Source: Anagrus nilaparvatae (Eukaryota > Arthropoda > Insecta > Hymenoptera > Mymaridae). From it: a DNA stretch of 64,000 nucleotides. Below the pieces are notes generated by a model. The model worked only from the letters and a program-made list of their open reading frames with translations. It ran no database searches and was not told where the DNA came from. The stretch lies in assembly GCA_022575985.1 (NCBI GenBank), contig JAKSXM010000107.1, positions 1,488,001-1,552,000 on the forward strand, in the 5' to 3' direction. This document shows, piece after piece, positions 30,501 to 39,430 of the stretch (position 1 is its first letter; each line of letters starts with the position of its first letter). A program made the translations under genes and the position numbers.

Positions 30501-32118
30501 ATGCGTCTGGAATTGTGTGTTTATTCAAATTTCTCAGGTCCAAAACTAATCTATGTTTAATTTCACCTTTTGCATTTGGTTTCTTGGGTACTAGGATCAC
30601 TGGTGAACTGTATGATGAGTGTGACGGCGTTATGATCCCTTGGGCCAATAGCTTATCAATTTGATCTTTAAGTTCTTCGGCAAGCAGTGGCGATATTCTA
30701 TACATACGTGAGGTAAGAGGCACTGTATTCGTCGTTATTATTCTATGCTGAAAGACGTTAGTGCTTGGTAACGGTTCGTCTGGTAACTGAAATCTTTCTT
30801 GATTTTCTTCGAGAATCTTTTCCACTATTTTTCTTTCTTCTGTATTTAAGTGGTCTAGATTTGAAAGTTCTTTTATCTTTTCGATCCTTTCACTCTCGGA
30901 TATCTCCATGGTAAGAATTTTTATCGGTTTTTTGTTTATAATTTCGGATAGAGTCGCTACGGCTTTAGTAAATATCTCTGTCGTATTTACCTTTTCTCGG
31001 AACGGTAATACCGCTAATATTCTGTCCAAGGGTTCGACGAATTCCTTAAGTCCTTGACAGCTGACGAATTTTATTATTTCAGAAGTTAAAATTCGTATAT
31101 CTTCTAAATTTTCGAATTTTTCGGATTTTAGGTTTTCTATTAATATTTTTTTTAATGTTTCACAATCTTCTAGTTGCTTTTTTTGATCTGGCAACGTTTG
31201 TCCTGATTTATGTTTTTTGCGAAGTTCATTTATTAGCTTGACCTCGTCTTCGGGAGCGCTTGGCTCATTTTGCGGCTTTCTTGCCCTGAGGAAATAATTT
31301 TTATTATTTCTGCGAATTTTATTTATTTTTTTATTTTTATAATATTTTACGACTCTATAACGGATTCCCATGGAATATTTAATTTTTGTTTTGACGGATT
31401 TTTTATTTTTTGCTTTCACGGATTTATGAATTTTTAATTTTACGACTTTATTTTTTTTTATTTTTAAATTAGCGGATTTATGTATTTTCTTCGAATTTAT
31501 GTTTCGTTTTATAGTTTTTTCGACTGGTTTTACACCTTGCTGAGTGTTGACCTCGGTGTTGGTAGGAGAATTGCGCGTGTCTTGAATTTCTTCATCTTGT
31601 GCTAATATAGAATATACATTTGTGTATCTATGAAACGGTACTTTCTGTCCTGAGATTTCGAAAACATTTTTCTCAAAACAGAGTTTTGCTTTTTTCTCCT
31701 TGAAGAACTCATTACCTAATATGCCATCTTCTGATATTGGAAAGTCGTCTTCGACAAGATGAATTTTTGTATCGTGGCCGTATATTTTGGTTGTTATGCT
31801 GCCTAAAGAATATACCGGTTCGTTGGTTATGCCACGTAATCTTACTATTTCATTTTTATTAATTAATTCATTCTCAAGGATGGCACTTTTTACTAATAAA
31901 TTAGTATTTGCACCGGTGTCCAAGAGAAACTCGCAATCCTTTTTTAATGTGTCTGAGGTCAACATGATTGTTGGCGCGTGGCTGTCCTGATTTAATTTTA
32001 CTTGTATTAATTCTGCTGAACAGCTGCTGCCTCCCGATCCGCGCCCGAAGTCGGTTGGCTGTTGGCGTTTCCCTGGTTCTGTTGGGAATTTCTTTCGGAA
32101 TTTATTCTTTTTCTGCAA
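27523..32118 (-). CDS. pol: Pol polyprotein (PR-RT-RNase H-IN), 1531 codons
   Basis: In the -1 frame relative to gag, overlapping it by 112 nt, so it is made as Gag-Pol; 32118 is simply where the frame opens. Protease: LLDTGA at ~66-71. Reverse transcriptase: ~455-700, with TLDLASGF (D562) and YIDD (622-625). RNase H: ~765-885, with TTDAS (D771) and TDHK (D837). Integrase: zinc domain H1190, H1197, C1227, C1230, then catalytic D1260, D1320 and E1355. All key residues are present. A strongly lysine-rich segment (~200-285) sits between PR and RT, and a long Ser/Glu-rich linker with a duplicated HDVP(S/N)TST lies between RNase H and IN. No chromodomain. Intact and gypsy-like; likely active. Confidence 0.95.
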   Translation of the reverse strand: MQKKNKFRKKFPTEPGKRQQPTDFGRGSGGSSCSAELIQVKLNQDSHAPTIMLTSDTLKKDCEFLLDTGANTNLLVKSAILENELINKNEIVRLRGITNEPVYSLGSITTKIYGHDTKIHLVEDDFPISEDGILGNEFFKEKKAKLCFEKNVFEISGQKVPFHRYTNVYSILAQDEEIQDTRNSPTNTEVNTQQGVKPVEKTIKRNINSKKIHKSANLKIKKNKVVKLKIHKSVKAKNKKSVKTKIKYSMGIRYRVVKYYKNKKINKIRRNNKNYFLRARKPQNEPSAPEDEVKLINELRKKHKSGQTLPDQKKQLEDCETLKKILIENLKSEKFENLEDIRILTSEIIKFVSCQGLKEFVEPLDRILAVLPFREKVNTTEIFTKAVATLSEIINKKPIKILTMEISESERIEKIKELSNLDHLNTEERKIVEKILEENQERFQLPDEPLPSTNVFQHRIITTNTVPLTSRMYRISPLLAEELKDQIDKLLAQGIITPSHSSYSSPVILVPKKPNAKGEIKHRLVLDLRNLNKHTIPDAYPLPNILDLLDSINGSKYFCTLDLASGFLQIELDPRDRHKTAFATMYGLFEYTRLVFGSRNAPASFMRLIQRIFGDMANVIAYIDDFLIHAKTLEHLLELIKEVMRRLKEANLKLQPEKCVFLKAEVEYLGHIISKDGVRPNPRKLEAVRNFPTPKNEKNIKQWLGLTGYYRRHIPQYAKIAKPLTALLKKDKEFVWDEKAQESFEILKDKLCEAPILQYPDFSRDFILTTDASTKSIGAVLSQGEIGKDLPVAYASRVLNDAEQRYSVTDQEALAVIWAVEYFRPYLYGRKFLLVTDHKALIFMQSKKDPNSRVARWRLKIADYDYEVIYKPGASNVNADALSRNVLHFDMIPICPIRNLESIPETQIIEENSEEIVAESQVPTRKQTRNRGKSQKYQEAIDALKPRKKQKVKVNTQDITPESESPVTLHDVPSTSTSNIHDVPNTSTADYQEEQGPSRELEGEEELVYFKNLPFANAELNTSEINAYRNMLKSDNLVSSREKMYMRKDYWVYFTSTKGEPCDIGSTELKVTGYLPKNIKLELCIPKFMKIGSKSHIILPIRGDTTISISQATENLKILFENLCKLTIDKNIKSFSMAKSKVICNIDWIDVLRLLKNSFKDNNESKIIICLGEITIPKESERESIIRYYHESLIGGHKGRTKVLRRIKTKYFWEGMQEQIQDFINQCLDCQLKKLVRVKTKQPMILTDTPKQAGYKICLDIVGPLKETKNGNTCILTIMDNLTKFSVAVPLPNSTASTVADALIKRYICYFGSPAVVLSDKGSNFMSKLFAQVAKVFKIKQVKTCSYHHQSCTVERFHHTLTEHLKLFINKQRDNWDEFIDLATFSYNTQYHEATKATPFELTFARVARIPSNVDDPEPESTIDDYLKDLLLKLHEIQRIARENIIKAKERNKQYYDQRLVCVDFKVGDNIYLTEGGKIHKFSDQSRGPFAVAETYPDGNLKIKTGPDHYDIIHSNRARKSNILAKFPIDA

Positions 32119-34112
32119 ACTGCAATTCTATGGCCTATTTTGTGACAATAGTGACATTCTATTCCGGCATCTCTATTTGACATTGCCGGGGTTGAACTGG
32201 TATTATTGCTTGGTTGAATGTTTGGCTTTTTGTTCGCTGGGTTGGAATAGCACTTATCAATTTCGTGACCTGTTTTACCGCAATGATTACATTTTAGACG
32301 TGACCTGCAGTCTGCAGCTGAATGGTACAGTTTGTTGCATATTTGACACTGTACTGGTTTATTTTTGTCATTATTTTGCTTTACAGTTATTTTTTCACAT
32401 TCGGAGGCGAGATGTTGGTCAGAATTGCATATTTCGCATCTCGCTTTGTTACTTGTGTTGACGACTTTTACTTCTTTGTCCGCAACTTTCACTTCTTCGT
32501 ATACACACGTGTCTCTTTCTACTCTTATAGCCTCTTTTATATTATCTTCGAGTGAGGTATAAGGAATTATTCTATTACGTATTTCGAATCTCATACCTTT
32601 AAGAAAGAATCTAGTCAGATCTCTTTCTATTTCATCGTCGTCAGTGTGTCTTCCTTCTATTAACCTTGCTTTTTTGATCTTGCGGCCTACTTCTTTAATT
32701 TTATTAGCAAAAATTATGATTGTTTCCTTTTCCTTTTGCCTGAGTTGTGATAACTCGCCATTTAGTTCGTTTGACGTTTTTGGATGCCCAAAAGCAAATT
32801 CCATGAATTCCGTTAGCTTATTTACATTACCGAAGGTTTGGTCCAGTGTGGCCCTACTTGCCTCGCCTAATAATCTAGTTTGTATTAGTTGAGTAAGTTC
32901 ATATTCATTTTCTGGCAAAATCATATTCCGGGCTCGGCCACATCCTATGACAAAGGCTTCTAGTTCTTCTGCTCTACCACTGAATTTTGGTATCATTTCT
33001 AAAGTGTCTTTTATTGAAAATGGCCTAATTTTTGCTAAGCTTGAGTTTTGGCCGTAGATCGATCTTGTGTTATTAGTACGGTTTTCCATGGTTGGTCTTG
33101 AGTATCGGCAATTATTTTGCCCATGAGTAAGGTTACAAAACCTGCATGATTCTTCTATATTTTCTGATGTATAATACATTGTAGAGCACGGTGTTCTTAC
33201 TGGCATGGTGCTTCTATTTGGCCTGTAATTAGTACTGTGAGCGAAGTTTGTACTTTGCTGATGTGTCAAATTTTCTCTTTGAGTAGTAGTGTCCTGAAAA
33301 GTTTGATATTGACTTTCGTTTGTTTGACTTACCCCAAATTTTTCATTATAGAATTCGGTTGCATCTAAATTGAAGGCTATTTTCTTTGGTTTTCGGGGTA
33401 AAACTGGAGTGTTGGTATAATAAGAATTTTCTATTTCTATCATTTCGATTTCTACTGATAGCTCCGAGATTAGTAGTTCTGGTTTTAGGTCGTTGTTGTA
33501 TAACTCTATTAATATTGCACATGTTTCATAGTTTTTTAGTGCTTTTTCTAACAACTCTTGTTCTTCGTCCCCTACTTCTAATGCATTGAAAAGTTCTTCT
33601 GCTGGTACAGTTAATTTCCCGTCAGTTGACTCGTTTATTACTTTATTTGCTAGATATTTGATATAATCGGAAGTGGATGGGTCTATGTGGTCTTTAGATA
33701 ATTTGCAATGTTTTTTAAATATTTTTTTGAAACGTGAATCTAAGTAAATGTTTAAAGGATTTTCTCCTTTTTCTACATCTAATAATATGTTAATAATATC
33801 TGAAGGGTCAATATTGTTAGAAATTAACTCTTTTAAGATATTGACGAAAGTTGTGTCTTTAACTAATTTTTTCACTTTTTCTTCTGAGGAAGAACCTTTT
33901 AATGTTTCGATAAGGGATTGGTCCGGTACGTTAGCTAGTTTGCTTGTGTGTTCTTTATAGTATTTTTGGTATTTCTTAATTAATTCTTTAAACCCTATTT
34001 CGCTAATATCGCCAAAGTCTGCCGGTGCATTACCGGTTAATATGTCGTAAGCTTTTTCTGTCATAGCGTCTTTACTTTCGTAAAGATTGGCTAGTCTGTT
34101 AAGTGCGCTCAT
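32007..34112 (-). CDS. gag: Gag polyprotein, 701 aa, four CCHC zinc knuckles
   Basis: Starts MSALNRLANLYESKDAMTEK. The N-terminal ~300 residues look helical. A retrotransposon-type capsid segment lies at about 370-540 (PKFSGRAEELEAFVIGC onward to LTRFFLKGMRFEIRNRI). The nucleocapsid has four CX2CX4HX4C knuckles at about 559-572, 589-602, 608-621 and 653-666. The end overlaps pol and carries the frameshift site. At 701 aa it is much longer than most errantivirus Gags, which often lack knuckles. The first seven residues, MSALNRL, resemble the starts of the 113- and 107-aa accessory proteins. It packages genomic RNA and forms the particle core. Confidence 0.93.
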   Translation of the reverse strand: MSALNRLANLYESKDAMTEKAYDILTGNAPADFGDISEIGFKELIKKYQKYYKEHTSKLANVPDQSLIETLKGSSSEEKVKKLVKDTTFVNILKELISNNIDPSDIINILLDVEKGENPLNIYLDSRFKKIFKKHCKLSKDHIDPSTSDYIKYLANKVINESTDGKLTVPAEELFNALEVGDEEQELLEKALKNYETCAILIELYNNDLKPELLISELSVEIEMIEIENSYYTNTPVLPRKPKKIAFNLDATEFYNEKFGVSQTNESQYQTFQDTTTQRENLTHQQSTNFAHSTNYRPNRSTMPVRTPCSTMYYTSENIEESCRFCNLTHGQNNCRYSRPTMENRTNNTRSIYGQNSSLAKIRPFSIKDTLEMIPKFSGRAEELEAFVIGCGRARNMILPENEYELTQLIQTRLLGEASRATLDQTFGNVNKLTEFMEFAFGHPKTSNELNGELSQLRQKEKETIIIFANKIKEVGRKIKKARLIEGRHTDDDEIERDLTRFFLKGMRFEIRNRIIPYTSLEDNIKEAIRVERDTCVYEEVKVADKEVKVVNTSNKARCEICNSDQHLASECEKITVKQNNDKNKPVQCQICNKLYHSAADCRSRLKCNHCGKTGHEIDKCYSNPANKKPNIQPSNNTSSTPAMSNRDAGIECHYCHKIGHRIAVCRKRINSERNSQQNQGNANSQPTSGADREAAAVQQN
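32067..32073 (-). promoter_or_regulatory. -1 ribosomal frameshift slippery site GGGAAAC
   Basis: Within the gag-pol overlap the minus strand reads G GGA AAC with gag codons GGA and AAC, exactly the X XXY YYZ arrangement, and pol is in the -1 frame. Six or more nt downstream a GC-rich stretch containing CCGA...TCGG could form the stimulatory stem. Confidence 0.8.
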
Positions 34113-34178
34113 TTTGAGAGTAAGAGTTTTTAGTTTAAGAGTGAAAGTATGACGTATATTTTGATTCTACAAAAGAAT

Positions 34179-34445
34179 TACTTGCCAATACCGTTGTATT
34201 GACCCGATTTAATGAAGGCTTGATACCTCCTCGTCAGTAAAACTTTTACAAAAATAGAAAAATAGAAAGTGTTTTTTTTGAAAAGAAAGGTCTTTAGTTT
34301 GCAAATACCTTTGTATTTGCCCGGTTGCCAGAAACTTGACGTTTCCCCGTCAACTAAAGAACAAAATTGTATATTTCTTAGTCTGCAAATACCTGTGTAT
34401 TTGCCCGGTTTGTGAAAACTTGATGTTTCCCCGTCGACTTTGAAA
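34179..34445 (-). repeat. three imperfect repeats in the 5' leader
   Basis: Blocks at about 34181-34247, 34296-34360 and 34379-34440 share CAAATACCT.TGTATTTGCC followed by CTTGA(C/T)GTTTCCCCGTC. Each contains a short palindrome (AAATAC...GTATTT) and so can form a hairpin in the genomic RNA, between the primer site and the gag start. The position suits a packaging or translation-control element; this is inference. Confidence 0.7.
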
Positions 34446-34569
34446 TATGATTAAAGTTATTTTGTAAAAACTTGCGTTTTTATAACTTTAGTATAAATAA
34501 AGTGAAAATAGCAGAGTAATAAAGTAGTAAAAAGAAAATCTTAAACCTTGTCTCCTTAATACAGTTCGT

Positions 34570-34587
34570 CCGGATGATGGGCCCCCA
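34570..34587 (-). other. primer binding site
   Basis: Directly after the 5' LTR the sense strand reads TGGGGGCCCATCATCCGG. It begins with the obligatory TGG, and its first seven bases equal those of tRNA-Pro-type primer sites, but the rest differs, so the tRNA is uncertain. Confidence 0.65.
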
Positions 34588-35210
34588 TGTAACGGTTATG
34601 TATTTTGGTACCGATTACAAACTGATTTTACTATGTTGTATACTGGATTTTATTACTTTAATATATTTTATGTTGGATTCAACTACTAGCGACAAATTCC
34701 CGTAAGGAATAAGGCAAAACTGTATTAAAAGGACAATTGTTTAGGACTATGTTTACTGAATAAATCTTAATACCTTTGATTAAAACTTATAGTTTATTAT
34801 AAAATAAATGTTTAAATGGTTTACAAGTTAAAGTACAATAAATAATTATAAGTCAAACAGATAATTAGAGTAGTAGCGAAAATAGAGGTTTAAGATAGAT
34901 GATTTGCGACTGTTCGGAAGCTCGACCGGAGATCGAATGCTGTTCTGACAAATTCGGCAGTATTTATATGATTTGTTGTTGAGCTGGTTTAGTGGGGCAT
35001 CATGGATCTCCAAACAGGACCCAGTTTCTCTTTTTTGTGGTTGACCTCGTTATTACGTAGTCCGATGCCTTACATAAGTCCCAGCTTACTTTCGTTTTTA
35101 CATATTGTATTTGTGAATTAATATCTTTGAATTTCTGTTTAATCGACGCAAGATAACTCTTGGTCGATGACTTTTGGTAAAGCTGGCCTTTTGCTTTGCC
35201 AGCCGTTACA
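34588..35210 (-). repeat. 5' LTR (right copy)
   Basis: 623 bp, the same length as the left LTR with no difference seen by eye. In sense orientation it carries TATAAATA at 34968-34961 as the likely promoter. The right flank begins with the duplicated GTAG at 35211-35214. Confidence 0.95.
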
Positions 35211-35214
35211 GTAG

Positions 35215-35849
35215 GTATTTTTTATACATATCGAAGCGTTTATTGCAAGTTCATGGTGTTGAAATAAAAGTGATACATAAGTATATAAATACTTAAAATT
35301 GTGTTTTTATGTGAAAATTTAGTAAATATTTTGTCAATTGTTGTGAAATATAGTATAATCAATGTAATTATGACAAATTTCCTATTTATTATAGAGCGAA
35401 GCTCTACTCTAATGGATGCAAAAATCGACAACTTGTGGACACAATATCTCAACAACGATCTATCGGATTACTTTCATTTTTTAAAACTGGGTTTCTTTTA
35501 TCTAGTTGATGGAACCTATAGTTTTTGGGCCTAATCCGGTATTTTTAAAAGCATGTTTATTCTTGTATTTTCGCTTCACAGAGGTGAAAATCCTTAAAAA
35601 TGTCAACTGCGCAATAAATTTTATAGCTTTTGTATAAACTTTGCATCGATGAAATATTATAGAAATGCAAAATAACACAAGGTATATTTTAATATTTATT
35701 AATTAATCCCAATTTTATTGAATTAAACGCCCAAGAGCCTATCTACGTGCACTAAACTAATTTATTTTTAAAACCAAAATTTATTTTTATAAAAATGTAT
35801 CCCTATGTTAAAAAGTCTCTATTATCAGAATTTGATATCAAACTTACAG
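35215..35849. other. right flank of the retroelement, nothing recognised
   Basis: AT-rich DNA with no supported gene. GAGCGAAGCTC at about 35395 repeats the hairpin motif seen at 589. Confidence 0.4.
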
Positions 35850-36226
35850 TAGCAATTTTACTCGACACGAAAAAAATTGAACACATCACTTTTGCACACT
35901 AAAGTTAAAACACACAAAACTCAACACAGTATATTTTTAACACTAACTTTTGAACACGATTTAAGTTAAATACAAAATTTTTCAGAACATTTTATTTGAC
36001 ACAAATTCAACACAAAAAACTGAAATTTAATTAGTTTTTACGTAATTTGCATAAAAAATTTAACTTTGTGTTGAATAAAACGGGTCAAAAAAAATTGCGA
36101 TAGATTTAAATGGTGTGCAAAAAATAGTGTTAATAAATAGTGCGTGTTCAATTTTACGTGTTTTAATTTTGGTTATCAAAAATGATGTGTTCAATTTTTT
36201 TTGTGTTGAATAAGATCGCTACCATA
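35850..36226. repeat. fold-back MITE
   Basis: The left arm GTAGCAATTTTACTCGACAC and AATTGAACACATCA pairs with the right arm TGATGTGTTCAATT...GATCGCTAC. The centre is near 36040. No coding sequence or clear target duplication. Confidence 0.6.
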
Positions 36227-36529
36227 TTGGTTTAAAGATTAATTTAGTATTCAAAAAAAAATAGACACGTAAAATTTTAAGTAGATATATTTTTTTTGAC
36301 TAAACCTAGTTCAAAGAATATGTAACTCCATCCATATGCATTCTATGTATAATTCCATTATCGTTGAATTTTTTCATTTTTATGATCAGTTTGAAAAGTT
36401 GATAAGAAACTAATAACTAATAAGTTTTTAATTCTTCTGAAGGTTACTTCTTGAAAAAAAAGGTTATTTAAAAACCGATTTTTTTAAAAATTTTAAACTA
36501 TTTTATAAAAGTATATTAAAGCGTAATTT

Positions 36530-37100
36530 TATTAAATAAAAAATAATTTAGGAGCCTGGTAATGATACTGGTAAGATAATAAGTGCGTGTGAGTATGACA
36601 GCTAAATTTTGGCACAGAGATATTCAAGACCCACTTTCGTATCCTAATTTTTTCGGCCACGTGTTCTGGAAAAAGGGTCCACAAAAATGACCAATTTTTG
36701 TAAAAAAAATAAAAGTATGAAACCCCGGAATAGCCTAGGTTTTTAACTAAGGCCAAAACATAATTTTATATTTGAAATTTTTCATTATTTTAATTCTGGA
36801 GAGGCATGTCGGGCCATTGAAGACGTTTATCCGAGCTCAAAATCATGTATACTATAAACGGCGGCTCTTCAATAGCCCAACATGCCCTTCCAGAGCCGAA
36901 ATTCCAAAACATTTAAAATATAAATTAATGTTTTGGCCTAATCTAAAAATCTAGTCTATTCCGGGTTGTCATAATTTCAGTTTATTTTTTCAAAAATTGG
37001 TTAAATTTTTCTAGAACAAGCGACCAAAAAAATTAGAATACAAAAGTAGGTATGCTTTGATTCTGAAATACGCAATCTGGGGTATAAAGTGGCTGAGAAG
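36530..37100. repeat. fold-back MITE
   Basis: The arms pair around about 36840: CGGAATAGCCTAGGTTTTTA with its inverse near 36950-36962, GGCCAAAACATAA with its inverse near 36928, and GTATCCTAATTTTTTCGG near 36638 with CAAAAAAATTAGAATAC near 37024. Frames on either strand here are by-products of the palindrome. Confidence 0.6.
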
Positions 37101-37319
37101 TAGAGGACCTGAAATCAGCAAGAACTACCCTATTATAAGGTTTTTTTGCAATATTTGGGATTTAATTAACTGCCTTTTTTGAAAAAAGGCTATAAGACTA
37201 TACTAATTATAGGACGTGAAAACTAAACCTCTAAAAAAGACTAGTTATAATACATAAATGCTAAGCAACATTACAATACAATCACTATTCTTATAATTTG
37301 TAATTATCACCTTTACTAG

Positions 37320-37600
37320 ATGTTAAGATTCTAAACCCAAATTATTCTGATTCCGTAAACCTGTATTATTCTAAGTCCTTATATCGAAAATATTCTAAAT
37401 CATTCAAATCGAATTATTAAAAGTCTCTAAACCCGGATTATTTTAAGTCCCTAAACTTGAATTTTCCTAAGCCTCTAAAAGAAAATTATTCTAAGTCCCT
37501 AAATAGAAATTATTTTAAGTCCCTAAACCTGGATTATTCTAAGTGCCTAAATCGAAATTTGTCCATTAGACCCCCCCCCCCTTAAATCAGACACATTTGA
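37320..37600. repeat. degenerate array of TTCTAAGTCCCTAAA
   Basis: About eight diverged copies of a ~35-bp unit containing (A/T)TTCTAAGTCCCTAAAC. The same motif, inverted, occurs in the dispersed repeats at 7600-7740 and 39170-39300, next to long C or G runs (37571-37581). Confidence 0.65.
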
Positions 37601-37620
37601 CCCCCATTTTATTTTCAGAT

Positions 37621-38270
37621 TCACAGGTTACCCCTCTTTATAAACATGTTTAATGTTAAAACTACAATTTTTGCAGCAAATTGAAAATTGATCATTTTGA
37701 ATTTAAAATAAAAAATGAAAAAGGTAAAATATTTTGCAAACAAATAATTCTGAAGGACAAATAAAGAAATTTTAGAAATTTAAAGCTTTTAGAAAATTTT
37801 TGAGACCTATAAAACCCATTTTTGTCTAAAATTGCAATTTTTTAGGTAATTTAAAAATTAATCATTTTGGGTCAAAAATGGCCATTTGGTTAATTGGCTA
37901 TAACATTGAGAAAATGAGCGATAAAAATTAAGGCTTTAAAGGTGACTTTAATACCAAAAAATTGTGAACAACACGAAGGGTTTTTGTTAACTAACTAACT
38001 AAAAAGTGATATTGCCAAAAAACTCTATTTAAAAGTCTGCTGCACAGTATTTTTATGCCTAGAAGGCTTGACGGAAGTTATCGGCGATTTTTTTCAATAT
38101 ATTAAGGAAAGTTATTTGTAATTTGGTTTCCTAAATGTAGCGGTCTCTTGTTAGCGAAAGCAAAGTAAAAGACACCGAAAAAACTGACTCTTTATTGCAA
38201 CTTTGTTAACGTTTTGCATAAGGGAACTTAAGCAAAATTTTTTATTGAAAAATCTTTGTAATTACACGGT
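37621..38270. other. AT-rich, nothing recognised
   Basis: No gene, RNA or clear repeat identified. Confidence 0.4.
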
Positions 38271-38272
38271 GT

Positions 38273-38454
38273 TTCCGTGCTGGCCATGGTATTTTTAAAG
38301 TCATATGACAAAATTAAATTCAATGGTACATCACCGTATTGCGCGTTCACTTATACTACGATATAATAGTGTTAGTAGTTGTTAATGCCAATCCTTTAAT
38401 TTTTTGTCATTTGACTTTAAAAATAACACGTCCAGCATCCAAAGACCGTGTATA
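38273..38454. mobile_element. 182-bp MITE
   Basis: ACACGGTGTTTCCGTGCTGG near 38273 pairs with the inverse of ACACGGTCTTTGGATGCTGG near 38454. The inner arms TTTTTAAAGTCATATGACAA and TTGTCATTTGACTTTAAAAA also match. No coding capacity. Confidence 0.6.
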
Positions 38455-38653
38455 TGCCTTTTTCAGGATTCAACAAAAAAAATTGTCTTAACTCCTATAT
38501 TATTCCTCCCTTTTACTAAATAAATATGTTAAAAAAAAACCATTTTTCATACCGCAGAAGTCATTAAAAGTCTGAAAAAGAAAATGTAATACATTTTTAA
38601 CATTTTATAAGATGATTTAAACAGTATAAATACTGTTGTCGTTCCAAATATTA

Positions 38654-38899
38654 AAAAGATTTTAGTAGGAATTTATTATGAATAAAAAATGCGTTTTTTT
38701 TGGAACAAGATATTTCTTCTGTAATAAAAAAATTTTGTAAAAAATTGTTTATATAAATTGTATGCATTGTAATTTTTAGATCTTGAAAAGGGAGACACAG
38801 ATCTCCGAAACGTCGATGTAAAAACATTAAAGAAATATCTTGTTCCAAAAAGATCGCATTTATTATTCATAATAAATTCCTACTAAAATCTTTAAAACA
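38654..38899. repeat. inverted repeat enclosing a hammerhead-like core (Penelope-type end)
   Basis: AAGATTTTAGTAGGAATTTA at 38657 and its inverse near 38880-38897 form ~65-bp arms. Between them, GGGAGACACAGATCTCCGAAACGTC (38790-38814) gives a stem GGAGA/TCTCC followed by GAAAC and GTC, as in the hammerhead ribozymes of Penelope-like elements. The other core strand reads CTTGAAAA, a departure from CTGANGA, so self-cleavage is unlikely. Confidence 0.5.
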
Positions 38900-39149
38900 T
38901 TTTTAACATGTTCATTTGATGGGTTATTGAAACAGTCCGGGGCATGGGTAAAAAAGTGACGTTTTTAGGGGAGGGGGGTAAAATTCAGGGCGATCCAAAG
39001 CGGATGCATTGTTTGTTTATTAGTTAACCAATCGCAGCTAAGATTACAGGTATTAACAAATAGCCATGCACCTAATAAAATAAAATTCACATCCCGCTCG
39101 GCATCACCGTGCTTTGACATTTTAAGGGGTGGAGAGTTGAAATATTGAC

Positions 39150-39430
39150 GAAGTTTTTAGGGGGGGGGGCTGAAATCGACTTAGAATATTTCCGATTTAG
39201 GGACTTAGAATAATTTGAAGTCGGAGTCAGGGCCTGATTAGGCCCTGATAAGAACAAGAACTTAGATTACTTTAAGTTTATGGACTTAGGATAATTTATA
39301 TTTCGGGATTTATTGTAATTTCAGTCTTAGGGCTTATAATAATTAGGGAACATATGTTAAAACTGTTATAAGTGAATATGTTCCATGATCGTTTGTTGTG
39401 TGAAAAAACAAACCATTTGTAAGTTTTTCT
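39150..39430. repeat. dispersed repeat shared with 7590-7830
   Basis: Begins with a G run followed by GACTTAGAATATTTCCGATT, and continues through TTATGGACTTAGGATA to GAATATGTTCCATGATCGTT. The copy at about 7600-7800 runs in the same orientation. Origin unknown. Confidence 0.6.

Larger units (their letters stand above)
16651..35210 (-). mobile_element. 18.56-kb LTR retroelement with two env genes and an ambisense accessory region
   Basis: Two 623-bp LTRs (16651-17273 and 34588-35210), both TGTAACGG...CCGTTACA, are flanked by the 4-bp duplication GTAG (16647-16650 and 35211-35214). By eye the LTRs are identical, so insertion is recent. The sense strand is minus: primer site 34570-34587, gag 34112-32007, pol 32118-27523, chuvirus-type glycoprotein 27183-25192, F-like envelope 25055-23637, then accessory genes down to a polypurine tract at 17284-17274. 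Four-base duplication, gene order and the F-like envelope place it in the gypsy/errantivirus (Metaviridae) group. Typical errantiviruses are about 7-9 kb with one env. The extra ~6 kb, two plus-strand spliced genes, tandem accessory genes and hairpin array are exceptional. Confidence 0.95.

Noticed and set aside
27943..33960. Many plus-strand open frames opposite gag and pol
   Set aside because: They lie antisense to strongly supported coding sequence, have no known motifs, and are shadows.
36532..36954. Frames on both strands near 36.5-37.0 kb
   Set aside because: Both fall in the arms of a palindromic MITE and mirror each other.
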